A program made the translations under genes and the position numbers. From positions 1-48,944 of the forward strand of contig CAMCUP010000014.1 of NCBI GenBank assembly GCA_945878885.1: a stretch of DNA of 48,944 bases, in the 5' to 3' direction. Numbering within the stretch: position 1 is the first letter of the stretch; each line of letters opens with the position of its first letter. A model generated the notes under the pieces. That model had not been told where the DNA came from, did no database searches, and saw only the letters and a list, made by a program, of their open reading frames with translations. This document shows positions 46,498-48,944 of the stretch, piece after piece. This stretch comes from Polynucleobacter meluiroseus (GTDB taxonomy: Bacteria > Pseudomonadota > Gammaproteobacteria > Burkholderiales > Burkholderiaceae).

Positions 46498-47499
46498 TTA
46501 TTGCGCTTGAATATTGCGGGCTTTAATCACTTTATCCCAAGTAGCCGATTCGGCTTTAATTTGGGCTTCAAGTTCTTTGGGTTTAGTTATAAAACCAATA
46601 TAACCATTTTGCTCAAGGCTAGCTCGCATCACTTCTGAATCGAGGGCCTTGCCAGTAGCGTTATAAATTTGTTCGATAATTGCGTTCGGAGTGCCAGTTG
46701 GGGCTGCTAGGGCAAACCAACCATTATTTTCAAAACCAGGTACGCCCGCTTCAGCAATAGTAGGTACGTTTGGTAATTGCTTCATGCGGGCTTTGCTGGT
46801 GACCCCAAAAGCTTTCACTTGCCCCGATTTAACAAAACCATTGGTAGCTGGAAAATTACCGAGCATAAAATCAATTTGCCCAGCAATAAGATCATTCATC
46901 GCTAAGGCTTCGCCTTTATAAGGAATATGGGTAGCGGGAATGCCGGCGGCATAAATAAAATTTTCACCAGCCATGTGTACTTGGCTACCGATACCAGCAG
47001 AGCCAAAATTTAAATTCTTCGTTTTAGCTAAGGCAATTAATTCTTTAACATTATTAGCGGGAATGTTGGGATTGACAGCTAAAACCATCGGCCCCCCCGC
47101 TACAGTGGTAATGTAAGTTAAGTCTTTAGCATAGTCAATCGGCATTTTTTTATATAAAAATTGATTAACAGTCATCATGCTACCTGATACCAAAATGAGG
47201 GTATAGCCATCGGCAGGTGCTTTCGCTGCTGCTTCAGCGCCAATATTGCCACCGGCACCCGCACGATTTTCTATGATCACATTTTGTTTGAGCACAATGG
47301 TGAGTTGCTGTGCTAAAGCCCTACCCAAAATATCGGTCGTTCCCCCTGGGGCAAAGGGAATAATCAGCTTAATAGGCTTATCGGGCCAACTTTGTGCTTG
47401 ACTTAAGGGAGCATTACCCAAGAGCATCAATCCGCCAAGCAAAATAAGGGCGGGGGCAATGCGCGTACGCAGTTTAGTAAGTAATTGATTTAACAGCAT
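46498..47499 (-). CDS. Bug/TctC-family periplasmic binding protein
   Basis: This 333-residue protein has a signal peptide (hydrophobic IAPALILLGGLMLLG, cleaved near LSQAQS) and the Bug fold: WPDKPIKLIIPFAPGGTTDILGR, ENRAGAGGNIGAEAAAKAPADGYTL, GSAGIGSQVHMAGENF. These proteins deliver carboxylates or related anions to tripartite tricarboxylate transporters. No TctA or TctB gene is near, so it could be an orphan sensor-type receptor. In sulfolactate clusters the Bug protein is SlcH; here it is divergent from slcC-like, supporting the same role by inference. Confidence 0.9.
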   Translation of the reverse strand: MLLNQLLTKLRTRIAPALILLGGLMLLGNAPLSQAQSWPDKPIKLIIPFAPGGTTDILGRALAQQLTIVLKQNVIIENRAGAGGNIGAEAAAKAPADGYTLILVSGSMMTVNQFLYKKMPIDYAKDLTYITTVAGGPMVLAVNPNIPANNVKELIALAKTKNLNFGSAGIGSQVHMAGENFIYAAGIPATHIPYKGEALAMNDLIAGQIDFMLGNFPATNGFVKSGQVKAFGVTSKARMKQLPNVPTIAEAGVPGFENNGWFALAAPTGTPNAIIEQIYNATGKALDSEVMRASLEQNGYIGFITKPKELEAQIKAESATWDKVIKARNIQAQ

Positions 47500-47597
47500 T
47501 TTGTGTCTCCATCAAGATTGATTATGTCAATATTTTTTAATTTACACTATATATCTAATATTGTAACTATGAACTATACCCCCAAGTATTGCAAGTG

Positions 47598-47623
47598 ATC
47601 TAAATCATCTATATGATTTAGAT
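47598..47623. promoter_or_regulatory. 26-bp perfect palindrome abutting the start of the slcC-like gene
   Basis: ATCTAAATCAT-CTAT-ATGATTTAGAT has 11-bp perfect arms and ends on the base before the ATG at 47624. It replaces any Shine-Dalgarno sequence. In the 124-nt divergent gap it could be an operator for both genes or an RNA hairpin that controls translation. Confidence 0.6.
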
Positions 47624-48559
47624 ATGTCAATTATTTTCATTTCTGAGTTTATCTCTGCCCCAGCTTTAGCTTTGCTACGCAACCATCATCAAGTCACTTA
47701 TGAACCTGAGAGCTATCAACAGCTTGCGACTTTAATTGCTTCACTGCAGCATATTGAGGGTTTAATTGTGCGTAACTTAACCCAAGTTAATGCTGATTTA
47801 TTGGCCGCTGCCCCTAACTTAAAAGTAGTAGGACGCTTGGGGGTGGGTTTGGAAAATATTGATTTACCGACTTGCACAACTAACAATATCAAAGTTATTC
47901 CAGCAACTGGAGCAAATGCTGAATCGGTTGCCGAATATGTGCTTGGCGCAGCCATTGCCCTAAGTCGTGGTTTTTTACCGGCTACGCAACAAACCTTAGC
48001 AGGTGCATGGCCCCGCCCGCGTTTTTCTGCCTGCCATGAATTGGCGGGTAAAACGCTAGGTATTGTGGGGTTTGGCAGTATTGGTAGGGTGGTGTTTCAT
48101 AAGGCAAATGCCTTTGGCTTGGAATGTGTGGCGTACGATCCGATGCTTACGGGAGCTACTGTAGCAATTGGGCAGCAGTCAATTCCGTTATTGCCCCTAA
48201 ATGATTTACTCGCTAACAGCGATGTCATCAGCTTGCACTTACCTTTATTGCCCGCTACCAAAAATTTATTTTCACGCCTAACTTTAGATCAGATGAAGCA
48301 GGGGGCTTTTTTAATTAATACAGCTCGCGGCGGTATTGTTGATGAGGTGGCATTGGCTGAACGCTTACGCTCTGGCAGACTTGGGGGCGCAGCTCTTGAT
48401 GTATTTGAGGGCGAGCCAGCAAAGAACTTAAAGCATTTAGCTGGTCTAGAAAATCTAATTTTAAGCCCGCATATTGCTGGAGTGACAGTAGAAAGTAATG
48501 AGCGGGTGAGTTTATTAATTGCCACCGAAGTTGACCAATTTTTAAGGTCTGCATCATGA
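47624..48559 (+). CDS. D-2-hydroxyacid dehydrogenase, SlcC-like ((S)-sulfolactate dehydrogenase candidate)
   Basis: This 311-residue NAD-dependent enzyme of the 3-phosphoglycerate dehydrogenase group has the NAD motif GFGSIG (149-154) and catalytic Arg235 (NTARGGIVDE), Glu264 (DVFEGEP) and His283 (SPHIAG). It oxidises a 2-hydroxyacid to a 2-oxoacid. Paired with the next gene it matches slcC-comC, which together convert (S)- to (R)-sulfolactate via sulfopyruvate. Other 2-hydroxyacids such as malate analogues remain possible. It overlaps the next gene by 4 nt. Confidence 0.85.
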   Translation: MSIIFISEFISAPALALLRNHHQVTYEPESYQQLATLIASLQHIEGLIVRNLTQVNADLLAAAPNLKVVGRLGVGLENIDLPTCTTNNIKVIPATGANAESVAEYVLGAAIALSRGFLPATQQTLAGAWPRPRFSACHELAGKTLGIVGFGSIGRVVFHKANAFGLECVAYDPMLTGATVAIGQQSIPLLPLNDLLANSDVISLHLPLLPATKNLFSRLTLDQMKQGAFLINTARGGIVDEVALAERLRSGRLGGAALDVFEGEPAKNLKHLAGLENLILSPHIAGVTVESNERVSLLIATEVDQFLRSAS

Positions 48560-48944
48560 AATTAACTTTTCCACAAATTGTAGAATTGGCTACATCAGGC
48601 TTGCAAGCAGCGGGTATTGATAGCAAATCAGCGCATGAAACTGCCCAATTTTTAGCCTTGGCTGAAGCCGATGGCCTAGCATCCCATGGCTTAGCTCGTG
48701 TAGCGCAATACGCAGGACATGCCAAGAGCGGACGGATTGCCCTGAAGGCAAGCCCACGAGTGCAAATGTATAAATCTGCCGCCGCTTTAATTGATGCCCG
48801 CGATGGCCTAGCGTTTCCTGCCTTACGTTTTGCGACTGATCTTTCAGTTAACTTAGCTGCTAACTTTGGTATTGGCATAGTTGCTGTAAAAAATAGCCAT
48901 CATTTTGGGGTAGCAGGGCATTACACTGAAGCTGCTGCAAGAGC
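48556..48944 (+). CDS. Malate/L-lactate dehydrogenase family protein, ComC-like (5' part)
   Basis: The first 129 codons are visible before the window ends. The N-terminus (MKLTFPQIVELATSGLQAAG) and GIGIVAVKNSHHFGVAGHY, which holds the catalytic histidine region of the Ldh2/MdhII family, identify it. ComC in this family is the (R)-sulfolactate dehydrogenase. The start overlaps the previous stop as ATGA (48556-48559), so the two enzymes are co-translated. Confidence 0.86.
   Translation, partial: MKLTFPQIVELATSGLQAAGIDSKSAHETAQFLALAEADGLASHGLARVAQYAGHAKSGRIALKASPRVQMYKSAAALIDARDGLAFPALRFATDLSVNLAANFGIGIVAVKNSHHFGVAGHYTEAAAR

Noticed and set aside
48315..48878. Minus-strand 187-codon frame at the right end
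   Set aside because: It is antisense to the slcC-like and comC-like genes, both of which have clear catalytic motifs.

Overview
The window looks like a chromosomal segment of a betaproteobacterium of the Burkholderiales with a fairly AT-rich genome. A Polynucleobacter-like freshwater bacterium would fit, but this is inferred from gene content and base composition; I could run no database comparison. Supporting signs are a fumA-murI-tonB-exbB-exbD run, an ISC operon starting with iscR, a PhaZ-type intracellular PHB depolymerase, a stand-alone RsxB next to nth, a DUF1841 protein, and a Bug/TctC-type periplasmic receptor.

Layout. 1-4.0 kb (minus strand): class I fumarase, glutamate racemase and the TonB-ExbB-ExbD energy system (ExbD cut by the window edge). 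4.1-6.3 kb: acetyl-CoA synthetase and tRNA-Ser(GGA). 6.3-10.9 kb: an accessory-looking stretch with a Crp/Fnr-type regulator, a small lipoprotein, a large lipoprotein with an HExxH zinc-peptidase motif and a polyglycine linker, twin palindromes upstream of it, and other repeats with little coding capacity. 10.9-15.9 kb: GIY-YIG protein, ClpB with a sigma32-like promoter, isocitrate lyase and a HIT protein. 15.9-21.4 kb (minus): a 5-oxoproline operon, PxpA and a fused PxpB-PxpC behind a TRAP transporter. 21.5-25.8 kb (minus): aminotransferase, PHB depolymerase, RsxB, Nth, DUF1841. 26-28.2 kb: UvrB with an extra N-terminal tail. 28.4-33.9 kb: the ISC iron-sulfur operon (iscR-S-U-A-hscB-hscA-fdx) behind two IscR-type sites.

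33.9-48.9 kb is the most interesting part. It holds a LacI regulator and a divergent TauABC-like importer with a LacI-type operator between them. These are followed by a tightly packed run of nine genes: a HisD-like dehydrogenase resembling HpsN, an SDR, a zinc alcohol dehydrogenase, a succinate-dehydrogenase-like iron-sulfur subunit, two membrane subunits, two-subunit class I fumarase/tartrate-dehydratase genes, and a flavoprotein. A convergent Bug receptor gene and a divergent SlcC-like/ComC-like 2-hydroxyacid dehydrogenase pair close the window.

The best reading of this last region is a catabolic island. The HisD-like, SDR and MDR trio resembles the hpsNOP genes for 2,3-dihydroxypropane-1-sulfonate, and SlcC plus ComC with a Bug receptor resembles the sulfolactate genes. 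The embedded dehydrogenase-plus-hydratase module is not explained by that pathway. It could instead oxidise a succinate-like acid through unsaturated and hydroxylated intermediates, ending at the 2-hydroxyacid dehydrogenases. Its flavoprotein lacks the histidine that normally holds FAD covalently. No sulfite-releasing lyase is visible before the window ends.
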